A DNA stretch of 37,009 bases from JACVRN01 sp036389255 (lineage in GTDB: Bacteria; Acidobacteriota; Blastocatellia; Pyrinomonadales; Pyrinomonadaceae): positions 1 through 37,009 of the forward strand of contig DASVQI010000044.1 in NCBI GenBank assembly GCA_036389255.1. Reading direction: 5' to 3'. The translations under genes and the position numbers were made by a program. Shown here piece by piece: positions 14,698-23,038 of the stretch (its first letter is position 1; each line of letters begins with the position of its first letter). The notes beneath the pieces are model-generated. The model ran no database searches. It worked only from the letters and a program-made list of their open reading frames with translations, and was not told the DNA's origin.

Positions 14698-15654
14698 CTT
14701 TTCATGCCTGCACCGCTTAATCCCCTTCTCAGGCCCTTCAGGGTAGTACCAGGTAGACCCGCCGCAGTCGGGACAAGCCTTGATCTGTTCTTCAGTCAGG
14801 GCCTGTGCGGCGGGCATCTGGGGAGCTTCAGTTTGTTCGCTGGCGAGCTGCGCCTTGTCCTTCTTCCAGAGACGGCGCCTGAGGTGCTCTGCCAGGAAAG
14901 CAGGCAGGCTTGAGACGGTCGTACGCGCCGCAGCAATCTTCGCTTCCATCACCAACACTTCTGCCAGTTCTTTCCAACGCTCACTCTCAGTAGGTGATGG
15001 CTCCCTGCCCGTGATCTCCTTTGCGGCCTGTTTCAATGTTTTGTTCAGACCGGCCAGCGCAGCGTCATCATCATCAATTCTTTTGTCTTTAATACTTGTA
15101 TTTAATTGTCTGGTAGAATTTGACTCAAGTACTCCACTACTTTCGACCCGAGTACTAGAGTGGTCTGGTACTCTAGTACTAGACCTGTCGAGAATAATAT
15201 ATTCATCCCCAAGAGGGTCGTTGTTCCTGCTTATCTTCTTAATAATACCTTTTGATATAAGACCGAAAAGGGCAATGCGAACAGTCTTCGCCGAACTATA
15301 GCCCGTTCGCTCTTTTAATTTGGAGACTCGGATCTGCCTGCGATCTGTGTTGAAGCCAATCGTGAGGCGCAGGAGATGATCCAGCACTTTGCTTTCCGCA
15401 GGCGTTAAGGTTCTATCCAGACTGTCTACAGTCTCGTTGGACTTCCTGTAAAAGTTCGACTGTGGTACTAGACCGCCCTGGTACTCTGGTACTAGAGTAG
15501 TAGGTGAAGGCTTTTCCTCAATAATTGGCGGTGTTTCAAGGTTAGCACTCTGGGACTCTAGTACTCTAGTACTAGAGTCTTTTTTCTGCTCCTGCTTCTT
15601 ACGCTCGCTTATATCGTAGAGGGCGGCGTATCCCCGCTTATTGGATTGACTCAT
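14668..15654 (-). CDS. Replication initiator-like winged-helix protein
   Basis: 328 residues. Residues ~75-155 form a winged-helix domain (LTPAESKVLDHLLRLTIGF, RVSKLKERTGYSSAKTVRIALFGLISKGIIKKI) of the type used by phage and plasmid replication proteins. Flanking linkers are Ser/Thr-rich. The C-terminus has a helical region (~215-285) and a partial zinc ribbon (CPDCGGSTWYYPEGPEKGIKRC). Three 18-bp iterons lie inside the linkers, as in lambda O where the origin is inside the initiator gene. Its start overlaps the AAA ATPase by 17 bases, suggesting an initiator plus ATPase/loader pair. Initiator role is inferred from domain, iterons and partner. Confidence 0.65.
   Translation of the reverse strand: MSQSNKRGYAALYDISERKKQEQKKDSSTRVLESQSANLETPPIIEEKPSPTTLVPEYQGGLVPQSNFYRKSNETVDSLDRTLTPAESKVLDHLLRLTIGFNTDRRQIRVSKLKERTGYSSAKTVRIALFGLISKGIIKKISRNNDPLGDEYIILDRSSTRVPDHSSTRVESSGVLESNSTRQLNTSIKDKRIDDDDAALAGLNKTLKQAAKEITGREPSPTESERWKELAEVLVMEAKIAAARTTVSSLPAFLAEHLRRRLWKKDKAQLASEQTEAPQMPAAQALTEEQIKACPDCGGSTWYYPEGPEKGIKRCRHEKLTKQAENGE
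15128..15579. repeat. Iterons inside the initiator gene: candidate replication origin
   Basis: An 18-bp unit occurs three times on the + strand: GGTACTCTAGTACTAGAC (15167), GGTACTCTGGTACTAGAG (15480) and AGTACTCTAGTACTAGAG (15560). Partial units AGTACTC (15128), AGTACTAGAG (15151), GGTACTAGACC (15464) and GGGACTCTAG (15552) surround them. The core CTCTAGTACTAGAG is a perfect palindrome. Units at 15167 and 15560 encode SSTRV on the minus strand, but the 15480 unit is read in another frame as LVPEYQ. Conservation of DNA across two frames argues for a cis site. An AT-rich tract (15073-15120) adjoins. Confidence 0.7.
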
Positions 15655-16453
15655 TCACCACCTCTGCTGTGATTAAATCTTCCTCCATCATCCCGCCGAT
15701 AGTAATAGCGTTCATGCAGACTTTAACCACCTCGCGGGGGACGCCTTTTGAAAGCTCATAAATTAAATTCAGCGCATCTGGGGCGAAAAGAGGGGCATGG
15801 CGTCCTACGACGGAAAGTCGAAAGGCAATCATATCGGCAGTCTCTTCAGGAGTCAGAGGATCAAGAGTAGCCACGGCTGCGGCGCGTGAAACCAGGGCCC
15901 GCTTGAGTTTCAGCTTGTTTCGCAGGTTATTCTGTCCGGCGAGTATAATTTGAACCAACTTCCGGTCGTCACTTTCAAAGTTGGTAATCTGCCGTATCAA
16001 CTCAAACTGCTCGCCCCGCATCATTTGCGCCTCATCAATAAGAATGAGCACGTTCCGATCGGCGGCAAACCTATCCACAAGATGGCCCTCTAGCTCCTGC
16101 ATCTGGTCAAGTTTCGACGGACGACGAGGAAGCCCGAATTCATCCGTTAGCCGCTTTAATAGTTGGAGGGCAGTGGGGTAGTCGGGGTTGGTGACAAGCA
16201 GCGTCTCGTACGCTTCCTGGTCTTTATAAAGGCCGTAGAGGCGGCGAATAAGAGAGCTTTTCCCATGACCGACGTCGCCATACAGGACAGCAAATCCCTG
16301 CCGGCGCTCCATGACATAGCGAAGTTTTGCCAGAGCAGCTTTATGCTGATTGGTGAGATATAAAAATCTGGGGTCTGGTGAAAGGGAAAAGGGGTCTTCT
16401 GCTAAACCATAACGACCTAACACCTCGTCGGCAATGGTCATTGCTTTGGCCAT
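15638..16453 (-). CDS. AAA+ ATPase of the ExeA/TniB/MshM type
   Basis: 271 residues; AGGAGGAG ribosome site. N-terminal PFSLSPDPRFLYLTNQHKAAL is typical of ExeA-like ATPases. Walker A GDVGHGKSS (59-67), Walker B VLILIDEAQ (135-143), sensor IILAGQNNL, arginine finger region SRAAAVATLDPL, and a C-terminal lid (GVPREVVKVCMNA). Relatives serve transposition target selection (TniB), pilus/secretion assembly or helicase loading. Next to the initiator with which it overlaps, a loading or target-choice role in replication is most plausible. No transposase is present, which argues against a Tn7/Tn5053-type system. Confidence 0.75.
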   Translation of the reverse strand: MAKAMTIADEVLGRYGLAEDPFSLSPDPRFLYLTNQHKAALAKLRYVMERRQGFAVLYGDVGHGKSSLIRRLYGLYKDQEAYETLLVTNPDYPTALQLLKRLTDEFGLPRRPSKLDQMQELEGHLVDRFAADRNVLILIDEAQMMRGEQFELIRQITNFESDDRKLVQIILAGQNNLRNKLKLKRALVSRAAAVATLDPLTPEETADMIAFRLSVVGRHAPLFAPDALNLIYELSKGVPREVVKVCMNAITIGGMMEEDLITAEVVNESIQ

Positions 16454-16579
16454 TCAGCTCCTCCTATCAAGCCTATATACCACAAGCAAGTGGAATAGCA
16501 AAACAAAATAAGGACTATAGTACTGAAATGAGTGTAATCCGGGCTTAGCTAGGAGGGTATGAAGGGAAGAGAAGTGGGT

Positions 16580-16598
16580 ACTCAAAATGTTTTTGAGT
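16580..16598. promoter_or_regulatory. 19-bp palindrome, site B
   Basis: ACTCAAAATGTTTTTGAGT, perfect 8-bp arms, 17/19 identical to site A. It lies in the 205-bp region between the divergent ATPase gene (16453, -) and the small zinc-ribbon gene (16659, +), where both promoters should be. The rest of that region shows no other clear signal. Confidence 0.7.
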
Positions 16599-16658
16599 TG
16601 AGACTAGCACGTCAATGAAATCTGGAAAGTAAAATGTTGGTGTGCTATTTTCTCGCGC

Positions 16659-16820
16659 ATGGCTCTAGTTTCATGCCCTGACTGTCAGCGCAAGATTTCG
16701 AGTACAGCGTGGTTTTGTCCTCGTTGCGGCTGGATTAACCTTCTCTCTCTGATTGTTTTCTTTATCGCCGCGTTAGCGTTATTTTTTATCGGATTGAAAA
16801 TCTACAACACCTATTTATAA
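16659..16820 (+). CDS. Tiny zinc-ribbon membrane protein
   Basis: 53 residues. CPDCQRKISSTAWFCPRCG is a compact zinc ribbon (C6, C9, C20, C23), followed by one long hydrophobic segment (LLSLIVFFIAALALFFIGL) and a short tail. No good ribosome site is seen (TCGCGC precedes ATG), so the start is tentative, but the domain pairing is convincing and is repeated in the convergent gene at 16842. Confidence 0.65.
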   Translation: MALVSCPDCQRKISSTAWFCPRCGWINLLSLIVFFIAALALFFIGLKIYNTYL

Positions 16821-16841
16821 CATTCTTGCCATTACATGCTT

Positions 16842-17024
16842 TTATTGCTGGCTACTTAATTCCGCAAACAGCCATACAATTAAGACCAGGGCCATCAGAG
16901 CCAGAATCAAGCGCCACATTGTCATACGGCTGATTAGTATACCTGTTGCCCGGCCACAATTAGGGCAGGCTTTCGCTTGGTCGGATATTTCCTTTTGGCA
17001 GTCTGGGCATGGATAAAGAGCCAT
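16842..17024 (-). CDS. Small zinc-ribbon membrane protein, sibling of the 16659 gene
   Basis: 60 residues from ATG 17024 (GAGGGGGG upstream), preferred to an earlier in-frame start at 17048. CPDCQKEISDQAKACPNCG (ligands C6, C9, C20, C23) is followed by MTMWRLILALMALVLIVWLF, a single membrane segment. Same architecture as the convergent 53-residue gene 21 bases away; together they look like a diverged duplicate pair. Role unknown; bacterial proteins of this kind are often called zinc-ribbon domain proteins. Confidence 0.65.
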   Translation of the reverse strand: MALYPCPDCQKEISDQAKACPNCGRATGILISRMTMWRLILALMALVLIVWLFAELSSQQ

Positions 17025-17082
17025 CAGCCCCCCTCTACATATACGCATTTTAATTGGCCTTCAAAGCCAAATTCCTTCGACT

Positions 17083-17697
17083 CTAATTTTGTCGCATCTC
17101 TTTCTTCAATTCTCGCTCAGCTTCATTTATATCTTTACGAGCGTCACTGCAATCATCCTCTTCCATTTTGCTACAATCCAGACACCAAATAAGACTTAAC
17201 GAGGCATTAACAATTGCCATGCCTGCCGGACTCAACATCCGTTTGTACTCATCTCTTACTGCTTTAGCCCGAGGCTTAAGCAGGTTCATCATTTTAATGC
17301 ATTCCGCGAAACTCTTCTCCCAACCTCTATACTCCAAATCTTTATTCTCTCGATCTTTCTTCACCCAATCTTTACGCAAGGCTACAAGCTTACGCGCTTC
17401 TAGCTCAATGGCCTTAACTTCATCCAGCCGCTGGCGAAGTTCTGCAACGCTCATTTGATTGTTAATCTCGGAATAAAGAGAATCTGTATTTGTTGGACTA
17501 TTCGAAGAACTGGTAGCTTCAGATTTGGGGGTTGACTGAGACTGAGATGGTGATGCGGATAGCGATGTATCAGGCGAGTCTTTGTTGCTGTTCTGCCTAG
17601 AGGCACAATTAGTACCAAAAACCAGAACTGAACATGTTACCGAAAAGAAAAACAGCAGTTGAACTTTTTTATGGAGCCGCCCAAAGTGAAGAAGCAT
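17083..17697 (-). CDS. Secreted lipoprotein with Ser/Thr-rich linker and helical domain
   Basis: 204 residues. Signal sequence with hydrophobic core (VQLLFFFSVTCSVLVFG) and a lipobox-like end at C32 (FGTNC). A 45-residue Ser/Thr/Asn/Pro-rich linker follows, then a charged helical region (SVAELRQRLDEVKAIELEA) and Cys residues near the end (WCLDCSKMEEDDC). Anchored outside the inner membrane or in the outer membrane. It may be a moron (host-altering gene carried by a prophage), for example in surface exclusion; that is a guess. Confidence 0.65.
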   Translation of the reverse strand: MLLHFGRLHKKVQLLFFFSVTCSVLVFGTNCASRQNSNKDSPDTSLSASPSQSQSTPKSEATSSSNSPTNTDSLYSEINNQMSVAELRQRLDEVKAIELEARKLVALRKDWVKKDRENKDLEYRGWEKSFAECIKMMNLLKPRAKAVRDEYKRMLSPAGMAIVNASLSLIWCLDCSKMEEDDCSDARKDINEAERELKKEMRQN

Positions 17698-17794
17698 CGT
17701 TATACGCTCATCCTTTCGGGAGATTAAGGTAAAGCGGAACCGGACGATGCTAACACAACACTACTTCCAAGTGTAACACAATACGGCCGCACGA

Positions 17795-17837
17795 AAGCCC
17801 GGCTACCTACTGCATGACAAAGCAGGAAACCGGGCTT
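17795..17837 (-). terminator. Hairpin downstream of the tail operon
   Basis: AAGCCCGG (17795-17802) pairs with CCGGGCTT (17830-17837). On the minus strand it is ~50 bases past the last tail-operon gene and the stem is followed by TCG, without a long T-run. Probable operon terminator. The rest of 17698-17885 shows nothing I can name. Confidence 0.55.
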
Positions 17838-17885
17838 GTATTATTTGCAGGCGAGTCGTTTAATCAATCACGGGGTTCTGGCCGA

Positions 17886-18302
17886 TTAGGCCCCTGCACC
17901 TGTCTGAGCAACTTCTTCTACAGACTCTGGATTAATTACAAAGCCGGCGAAGGCTTCGCGCTCGAAGGGGCTTAAATTATCGGGTACTTCGGTCACATAA
18001 TACGGCTCTATCTCCACCTCTGAGCGGAAGAGCTTGCGCCGCTCCTTATTCCGCTCGTTGAGCCCTTCCTTTGTGAATTGATAACCCCCTCGCTCGTCAC
18101 GCAGGATGACACCCCTCTCATCCGTCGCACAGTGTTTGATGTCGATGTCTTCGACCAACTCTTTGTACTGGCTGTTAAGCTTCAGGGCCGGAGTCATCTC
18201 GCGCATTAGCCCGTAATGGAACTTGGTTTCCTTCGGATTGTTCTTGAGCCAGGTTGCGGCGACTTCTATGAATCTAAAGATGTGCTCATAGCTATGTTTC
18301 AT
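17886..18302 (-). CDS. Hypothetical phage tail-operon protein
   Basis: 138 residues, overlapping the upstream stop at 18302. Starts with an amphipathic helix (YEHIFRFIEVAATWLKNN), then ELVEDIDIKHCATDERGVI, a charged helix and an acidic end. Position downstream of the fibre gene fits a fibre-assembly chaperone or a second tail-tip component, but no family is recognised. Confidence 0.6.
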   Translation of the reverse strand: MKHSYEHIFRFIEVAATWLKNNPKETKFHYGLMREMTPALKLNSQYKELVEDIDIKHCATDERGVILRDERGGYQFTKEGLNERNKERRKLFRSEVEIEPYYVTEVPDNLSPFEREAFAGFVINPESVEEVAQTGAGA

Positions 18303-18682
18303 TACGCGTTCACAGCCTCCTCAAAGAATGACGTGCGGGTGTCTTCCTCCCCCTCGGTCGGCGCTGGCCCTTCTTTTGTCGCCACCGCAACGGCCCATGT
18401 CTCCTGAAGCAGCATGCCCACGAACGCAGGGTTAGCGGCCACCAGCGCATCGAACTCGTCCCCCTCATACAGGTAGACACGCTCTACTCCCAGAATCGGC
18501 GTTCGCCCTGCGTCGTAATTCTCTACGGAGCTATAGACGATATAGGTGTAGCGCAAAAACCTTCTGTTTATATCCAAATTGAAATTGTTCAGACACCAAA
18601 ATGCCTGCGGGTAATGTGTCCCGTCTTCTGAAGTGTAGGGCTGAAGTTTGCCCATCCGGGCTGAGTGATTATTTTGAGCCAT
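18302..18682 (-). CDS. Hypothetical protein following the tail fibre gene
   Basis: 126 residues, AGGAGGAG before ATG 18682. Aromatic-rich middle (PQAFWCLNNFNLDINRRFLRYTYIVYSSVENYD) and an Ala/Glu/Thr end. Proteins of this size right after the fibre gene are often fibre-assembly chaperones; I infer no more than that. Stop overlaps the next start by one base. Confidence 0.6.
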   Translation of the reverse strand: MAQNNHSARMGKLQPYTSEDGTHYPQAFWCLNNFNLDINRRFLRYTYIVYSSVENYDAGRTPILGVERVYLYEGDEFDALVAANPAFVGMLLQETWAVAVATKEGPAPTEGEEDTRTSFFEEAVNA

Positions 18683-18696
18683 GTGACGTACTCCTC

Positions 18697-20739
18697 CTAT
18701 GTGTTGATGACTAGAAATGCAGCTTTGGTTTCTGCCGTCGCGTTGGCCGTCAGATTGATTGTAAAACTGCCACCAGCAGGAACCACGTTCTTTATCTGCG
18801 CGGTAGCGTCGTTGCTATGCAGCACGCAGATGATTATTGAATTAGTAGTCACAAGGCTGTTGGTGACGACTAGCTGAGATGTACCGGCAGCGAAGTTCAC
18901 CCTGCCGGACGCTTTATTGATAGTCTGCGCGCCAGTAGTGCCAGCAGCTACGACTGTAGCGTCAAGCTTAATTAAGCCGTTCGTGGTGACACGAAATTTC
19001 TCAACGTTATTAGAGAAATATGCGAAGTCCTTACTCGTGGCCGCATCATCAATCCTTATCACAGAATTGCTGCCGTCATAGCCGAACCTTGCGCGATCCT
19101 GAACTTGCAGATAAGAGCTCGCCGCGCCAGAGCCTCCCGGATTGATCTGCACCATTCCACCGCTTCCAACATTGAAAGAGCCGCCATTAGCTGTCAGCAG
19201 GCCGTCCTTCCTCACTGAGAATTGCGATACACCCGCGAGCTGGAAATCCAGAAAGAGGCTCGCCGCCGCCGAGGCAGTATCCGTCACATTCGCCTTCCAG
19301 TGGCTGAAGGTGACGCCCGCGTTATTCCATGTGACGGTCGAAGAGAGCGCGCCCGTGGCGGCATTGATGACGCCGAGCGCGATATTCAGAGTGCTGGTCA
19401 AGTTGCCGTTGATGTAAACGTTTCCGTCGAAGTATCCGGCATATTTAGTGCCGGGGCCTGCGCCCTGTGCCTTCGCGTAGATGCCGTAGACCGTGTTGAT
19501 CTGAGTGCTGCTGTTGTCGGCGACGAAATAGCCGCCGTAGACGATGCCGTTGAGATTGTCGCCCTGCGTCAGTCCCTTGGCGTAGAGGCCGTAGATGACT
19601 TTCGCGCCAGAAGTGAGATTGCTTCCTGAGGCATCGAAATAGCCGCCGTAGGCGCTCGCGTCGTAGTGGCTAACGAAAGCCTTTCCCTTTACGCCGATAG
19701 CCACTGCGGGCGCGCCCCCTCCCTGATTCTCAGAGTAGCCATAGACGCCCGCCGAGGTAGTGCCGAAGCCTCCGCCAACTGCTCCGAGGACGCCGTAGTT
19801 GGTCTGTCCGTCAGCAGTGTTGTTGTTCTGAGCGACGAAGGCGGCATCTCCGACCGGTAGAACGCCTGCACCAACCGCACGCTTTGTCACATTAAGCTGG
19901 CCCGTCATCGTGTCGCCAGTCACATTCACGTAGCGAGCATCGAAGGCCGCTAGGTCAGCGTCCAGCGTCAGCAGGTTGCCTGCATCATCGTAGACCTTCG
20001 TGAAATAGGTGCTGTCAACCAGAAGGCCGTTGACCCTGTCATCAATCGCTTCGTTGAGGTTTGCGATGGCCGGGCTGGCGTTGATGGCATCTACCTGCGC
20101 CCACGCGTTGTAGAGAGAGCGCGCAAGGGGCCGCACGTCCGTTACCTTCGGAGCTGTCAGAACTACTGCGCCCGCTTCCACCCTGACCTGATAGAGGGGG
20201 ACTTCATTCACCCCGGCCGCAGGAGCGACAGGAGCGACGCCGGCGACGCCCGGCCTCACGGCTATGGTGGCCGTGTTCCTACGCTCGGTCGGCACGTTGA
20301 AGTCTTGAGGGTCGCCCGGATCGACGCCCGCCTGAATTTCCAACTCAGATAGCAGCCTGCGATGCGGCAGCAGCAGAATATCCGCCCCTTGGTCTGCGGC
20401 CAGCACGGCCACAATCAGGTCGATGCGAGGGTTAGCCACGTCAGCAGCAGGCGTCGCCACCACAACATCAGCACCCGCAGGAAATGTCTCGTAATGAAGG
20501 CCGTTCGGGTCTACCGCTTCGCCCTTATGAATGGTAAGAGAAAGCCCGCCAGCCAGCGCGTAGCCGAAGCCGGCCACCCGCGCCGAGGGGGCTCCTGCAA
20601 GCAGGTAATCGCGCGCTAGGCTGTTGATGTGAGCATGGGCGTAGTCCTGACCCTTCATAAAGTCCGAAGACTTGAAGACTCTGCCATACTCGAATCCGTC
20701 TTCCGGGTTGTCATAAATCTGCACCAGAGATTCTCTCAT
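18697..20739 (-). CDS. Tail fibre / receptor-binding protein
   Basis: 680 residues; GAGGTGAAACG ribosome site. Residues ~1-210 are a baseplate-attachment domain shared by many contractile tails (SSDFMKGQDYAHAHINSLARD, then NPRIDLIVAVLAADQGAD, EVPLYQVRVEAGA). From ~265 the sequence turns Gly/Asn/Thr-rich with repeated GVYGYSE, YGLYAKG, YGIYAKA and YGGYF elements, typical of fibrous trimeric beta structures. The C-terminal ~120 residues (KASGRVNFAAGTSQLVVTNS) probably form the tip. No intramolecular chaperone or lyase motif is recognised. Fits the end of a leftward J-I-fibre order. Confidence 0.85.
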   Translation of the reverse strand: MRESLVQIYDNPEDGFEYGRVFKSSDFMKGQDYAHAHINSLARDYLLAGAPSARVAGFGYALAGGLSLTIHKGEAVDPNGLHYETFPAGADVVVATPAADVANPRIDLIVAVLAADQGADILLLPHRRLLSELEIQAGVDPGDPQDFNVPTERRNTATIAVRPGVAGVAPVAPAAGVNEVPLYQVRVEAGAVVLTAPKVTDVRPLARSLYNAWAQVDAINASPAIANLNEAIDDRVNGLLVDSTYFTKVYDDAGNLLTLDADLAAFDARYVNVTGDTMTGQLNVTKRAVGAGVLPVGDAAFVAQNNNTADGQTNYGVLGAVGGGFGTTSAGVYGYSENQGGGAPAVAIGVKGKAFVSHYDASAYGGYFDASGSNLTSGAKVIYGLYAKGLTQGDNLNGIVYGGYFVADNSSTQINTVYGIYAKAQGAGPGTKYAGYFDGNVYINGNLTSTLNIALGVINAATGALSSTVTWNNAGVTFSHWKANVTDTASAAASLFLDFQLAGVSQFSVRKDGLLTANGGSFNVGSGGMVQINPGGSGAASSYLQVQDRARFGYDGSNSVIRIDDAATSKDFAYFSNNVEKFRVTTNGLIKLDATVVAAGTTGAQTINKASGRVNFAAGTSQLVVTNSLVTTNSIIICVLHSNDATAQIKNVVPAGGSFTINLTANATAETKAAFLVINT

Positions 20740-20751
20740 CGTTTCACCTCG

Positions 20752-21369
20752 CTATGCTGCGACCTTCTCTTCAATGATGAAGTGCTGTCCTAAAGGTTGT
20801 TGGAACCGTAAAAGCTCGTCTATGTCGAGCTTTGTGATTTGAAGCTGCGGATCAATGGCTATGTCCTGGTCAAAAAGAAACTCATCGTAATAATTCAGAT
20901 TCTCAGGGACGCCTGCGACCATAGGGAATATCTGTATTACGACGTATAGCGGTCCTGAGATCGCCCAACTGCTATTCTCTAAAATCATGTTGTCATAGTA
21001 GAGAGCGCGATTTATGACGCGAGCCGTGACGCCGAACTCCGCCAGAAATTCAACGATGCCGCGCGCCGTCCCGCGTCTCGCGTAGTGTGTCGCCACGTTG
21101 CGGTAAAAGCTCCTCTTCCTCTCCAGCGTGAACCAGCCGGGGAACCAGCCCCAGCCGAAGAAGGAGTAAAGGAAATAATTCAGGAACTCTTCAGTGGCCG
21201 TGTCAGGATTAATGCTCTTATGAAACTCAGCGAAGATGAAGTCATAATTATCGAGCTCCTGACAGAAGGGGCTCATGAAGCGCTTCAGGAACAGGAATTC
21301 ATCCGCCGCGATATAACGCTCTGGCAGATTCGAGTAAAAGAATTCCAGGTTGTTGATAAAGACGCTCAT
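20752..21369 (-). CDS. Baseplate tail protein I-like (P2 gpI family)
   Basis: 205 residues. Pattern LPERYIAADEFLFLKRFMSPF, the aromatic block FLYSFFGWGWFPGWFTLERKRSFYRN, and TARGIVEFLAEFGVTARV match the P2 gpI / phage tail protein I group, which links the baseplate wedge to fibres. The start lies just past the stop of baseplate J (4-base gap) and the fibre gene follows, the standard order. Confidence 0.8.
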   Translation of the reverse strand: MSVFINNLEFFYSNLPERYIAADEFLFLKRFMSPFCQELDNYDFIFAEFHKSINPDTATEEFLNYFLYSFFGWGWFPGWFTLERKRSFYRNVATHYARRGTARGIVEFLAEFGVTARVINRALYYDNMILENSSWAISGPLYVVIQIFPMVAGVPENLNYYDEFLFDQDIAIDPQLQITKLDIDELLRFQQPLGQHFIIEEKVAA

Positions 21370-21373
21370 TTAC

Positions 21374-22597
21374 TTAAACGACATTCACTGTCACGGTCAC
21401 AAGCTTCGGCAGCTCATACGGCGCAACCTCTATATCAGCCACAGGCTCGGCCAGAATCTCCCCGCCGGGCTGTGCCTCTATACGCCTGACTCCCTTTGTG
21501 CCTTCGATCACGGCGATGATCTCGCTTCTGGAGATGGTGCGACCGAAGTTTTCCTCACGTGCGGAATAGAAATCCCTTAGATTTAATTCTATGGCCGCCA
21601 GCGTCGCGCTCTGAGTTATCAGGCCGTCGAGCTTTACATCGACCTCGATATTGAACTCAACGAATTCCGGATCGCTGACGCTGATAAAGATGCCGCCGAC
21701 CCATTCATTAGCCTTCTCTCTGGCCAGCGCTTTTACTTCGTCTGAGAAGGCGTGGCCGGTGCTCGTCATCATTACCACCGTGACGTAACCGGCCGTGGTC
21801 TTAATTGAGCCGTCAAGATTCAGCCAGTCGCCCTCTTTAATTTTGTCGAAGACTTTGACTATACCGTTGCCGAGCAGCACCTCTTCCAGTATCGCTTCCT
21901 GTAAATCCTTCGCATTGACTATCCGCTCACCCCTGCGCTGATAATGACGTACCCTCTCCAGAACAGCTTCTAAAGTCTCAGCGTCAGAGCCGGATTCAAC
22001 TGCGTCAGGATTAGTTACGGCAGTGACGTAAAGCAGGGCATCCACAATCCCCGTCACCGTGCCGGGAGCCAGCCTCACGCTGCCTGATGCCGTAGAGGTG
22101 GCCGAGACAGCCCCTTCCATTTCGCCTGCGGGAATCACCAGCTCTTCGTCGGTCGCAAAGACAGAGCCGTTTGTGGCGCGCGCTTCAGTCCCTGCCGGGA
22201 TGATGACGTCAACTCCAGGAGGAGCAGCAGATGTAAAGAGCAGAGTAGTAGTAGCAGGTGTGGCTTCTCTCAGCTCTGCCCTGAAGAGGCGCGCAAACTC
22301 TATAACGTTCTGCTCCGGTACCTGATTGATGGCGCGCGTTACGAAGCTGACGAGCCATGCAAAGGTCTCGATTAAGACTGTCTGCGGGCTGCCAGGCTCG
22401 GCATTTGTCAACTCCGCGCAGACTGGCGACGTAGGAAAGGTGCCAGCCAGCAGCATCTGCTTTGCCTCGAAGAGAACGGCAATATAGCGGTCGCAAAGTT
22501 CAGGCGTGAGTGCGCCGGAAACGCGCGCAATCGCCTGCGCCGCGAGAAGGTCTTCGTTTCGCACGTCCAGCATCGGTGCCTGAATAAGTTGTGCCAT
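21374..22597 (-). CDS. Baseplate protein J
   Basis: 407 residues. Typical gpJ layout: N-terminal helical part, then the conserved region with PPGVDVIIPAGTEARATNGSVFATDEEL and AVSATSTASGSVRLAPGTV, then NPDAVESGSDAETLEAVLERVRHYQRRG. The C-terminal half has IKVFDKIKEG-like and NIEVDVKLDGLITQ segments. gpJ forms the baseplate wedge rim with gp25/W and I, all adjacent here. Confidence 0.88.
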   Translation of the reverse strand: MAQLIQAPMLDVRNEDLLAAQAIARVSGALTPELCDRYIAVLFEAKQMLLAGTFPTSPVCAELTNAEPGSPQTVLIETFAWLVSFVTRAINQVPEQNVIEFARLFRAELREATPATTTLLFTSAAPPGVDVIIPAGTEARATNGSVFATDEELVIPAGEMEGAVSATSTASGSVRLAPGTVTGIVDALLYVTAVTNPDAVESGSDAETLEAVLERVRHYQRRGERIVNAKDLQEAILEEVLLGNGIVKVFDKIKEGDWLNLDGSIKTTAGYVTVVMMTSTGHAFSDEVKALAREKANEWVGGIFISVSDPEFVEFNIEVDVKLDGLITQSATLAAIELNLRDFYSAREENFGRTISRSEIIAVIEGTKGVRRIEAQPGGEILAEPVADIEVAPYELPKLVTVTVNVV

Positions 22598-22600
22598 CGA

Positions 22601-23038
22601 TTAGCTCCCAGTGAATTCAGGGCGAAGCTTCCACGCCGGGTAAACCATGCTGTGAGGCGTATTCGAGCCTCTTATCGTGTAAATAACCAGCAGCGCCGCT
22701 TGCTGCTGATCCAGAGAAAATTCTTGTATGAAGTTGCCATTTTCCAGAAAGCCCGGCCGGACGCTTATTGAAGAGATAATGGGCAGGTAATCCTTAACCT
22801 GCTCCTCCAGCTCGTAAGCCAGACGGGCCAGCCAGCCTGCGTCTGCTACCTGAAAGGTCGGGTCAGTTATGCCGTAGTCGGGAACCAGCACTCTTTCATA
22901 GCGCCGCGTCTCAATCAGGTCGGTTATGAACTGTCGAGCCATCTCTTCCGGATCCGAGACAGTGGCCAAGCTGCCACGCGCATCCACGCGGAAAGGGAAA
23001 GAGAGGCATGAGCCGTGAATGCTCTTTACGGTCGCCAT
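22601..23038 (-). CDS. gp25/W-like baseplate wedge protein
   Basis: 145 residues from ATG 23038, preferred over an in-frame upstream start (23056) because it forms a TAATG overlap with the previous stop. Shows the gp25 pattern: FPFRVDARGSLATVSDPEEMARQ, the invariant-looking ETRRYERVLVPDYGITDP and a later strand LLVIYTIRGSN. gp25-like proteins nucleate sheath attachment at the baseplate. Four bases separate it from J. Confidence 0.82.
   Translation of the reverse strand: MATVKSIHGSCLSFPFRVDARGSLATVSDPEEMARQFITDLIETRRYERVLVPDYGITDPTFQVADAGWLARLAYELEEQVKDYLPIISSISVRPGFLENGNFIQEFSLDQQQAALLVIYTIRGSNTPHSMVYPAWKLRPEFTGS

Noticed and set aside
15128..15579. CRISPR array
   Set aside because: Units are 18 bp with irregular spacing in a coding sequence, no unique spacers and no cas genes.
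15638..16453. Tn7/Tn5053-type transposition module
   Set aside because: The ATPase resembles TniB, but no DDE transposase, TniQ or terminal end repeats were found nearby.
16559..16618. 19-residue leader-like ORF with AGGAGG upstream, overlapping palindrome site B
   Set aside because: AGGAGG is only two bases from the ATG, no attenuator follows, and the palindrome inside explains the sequence better.
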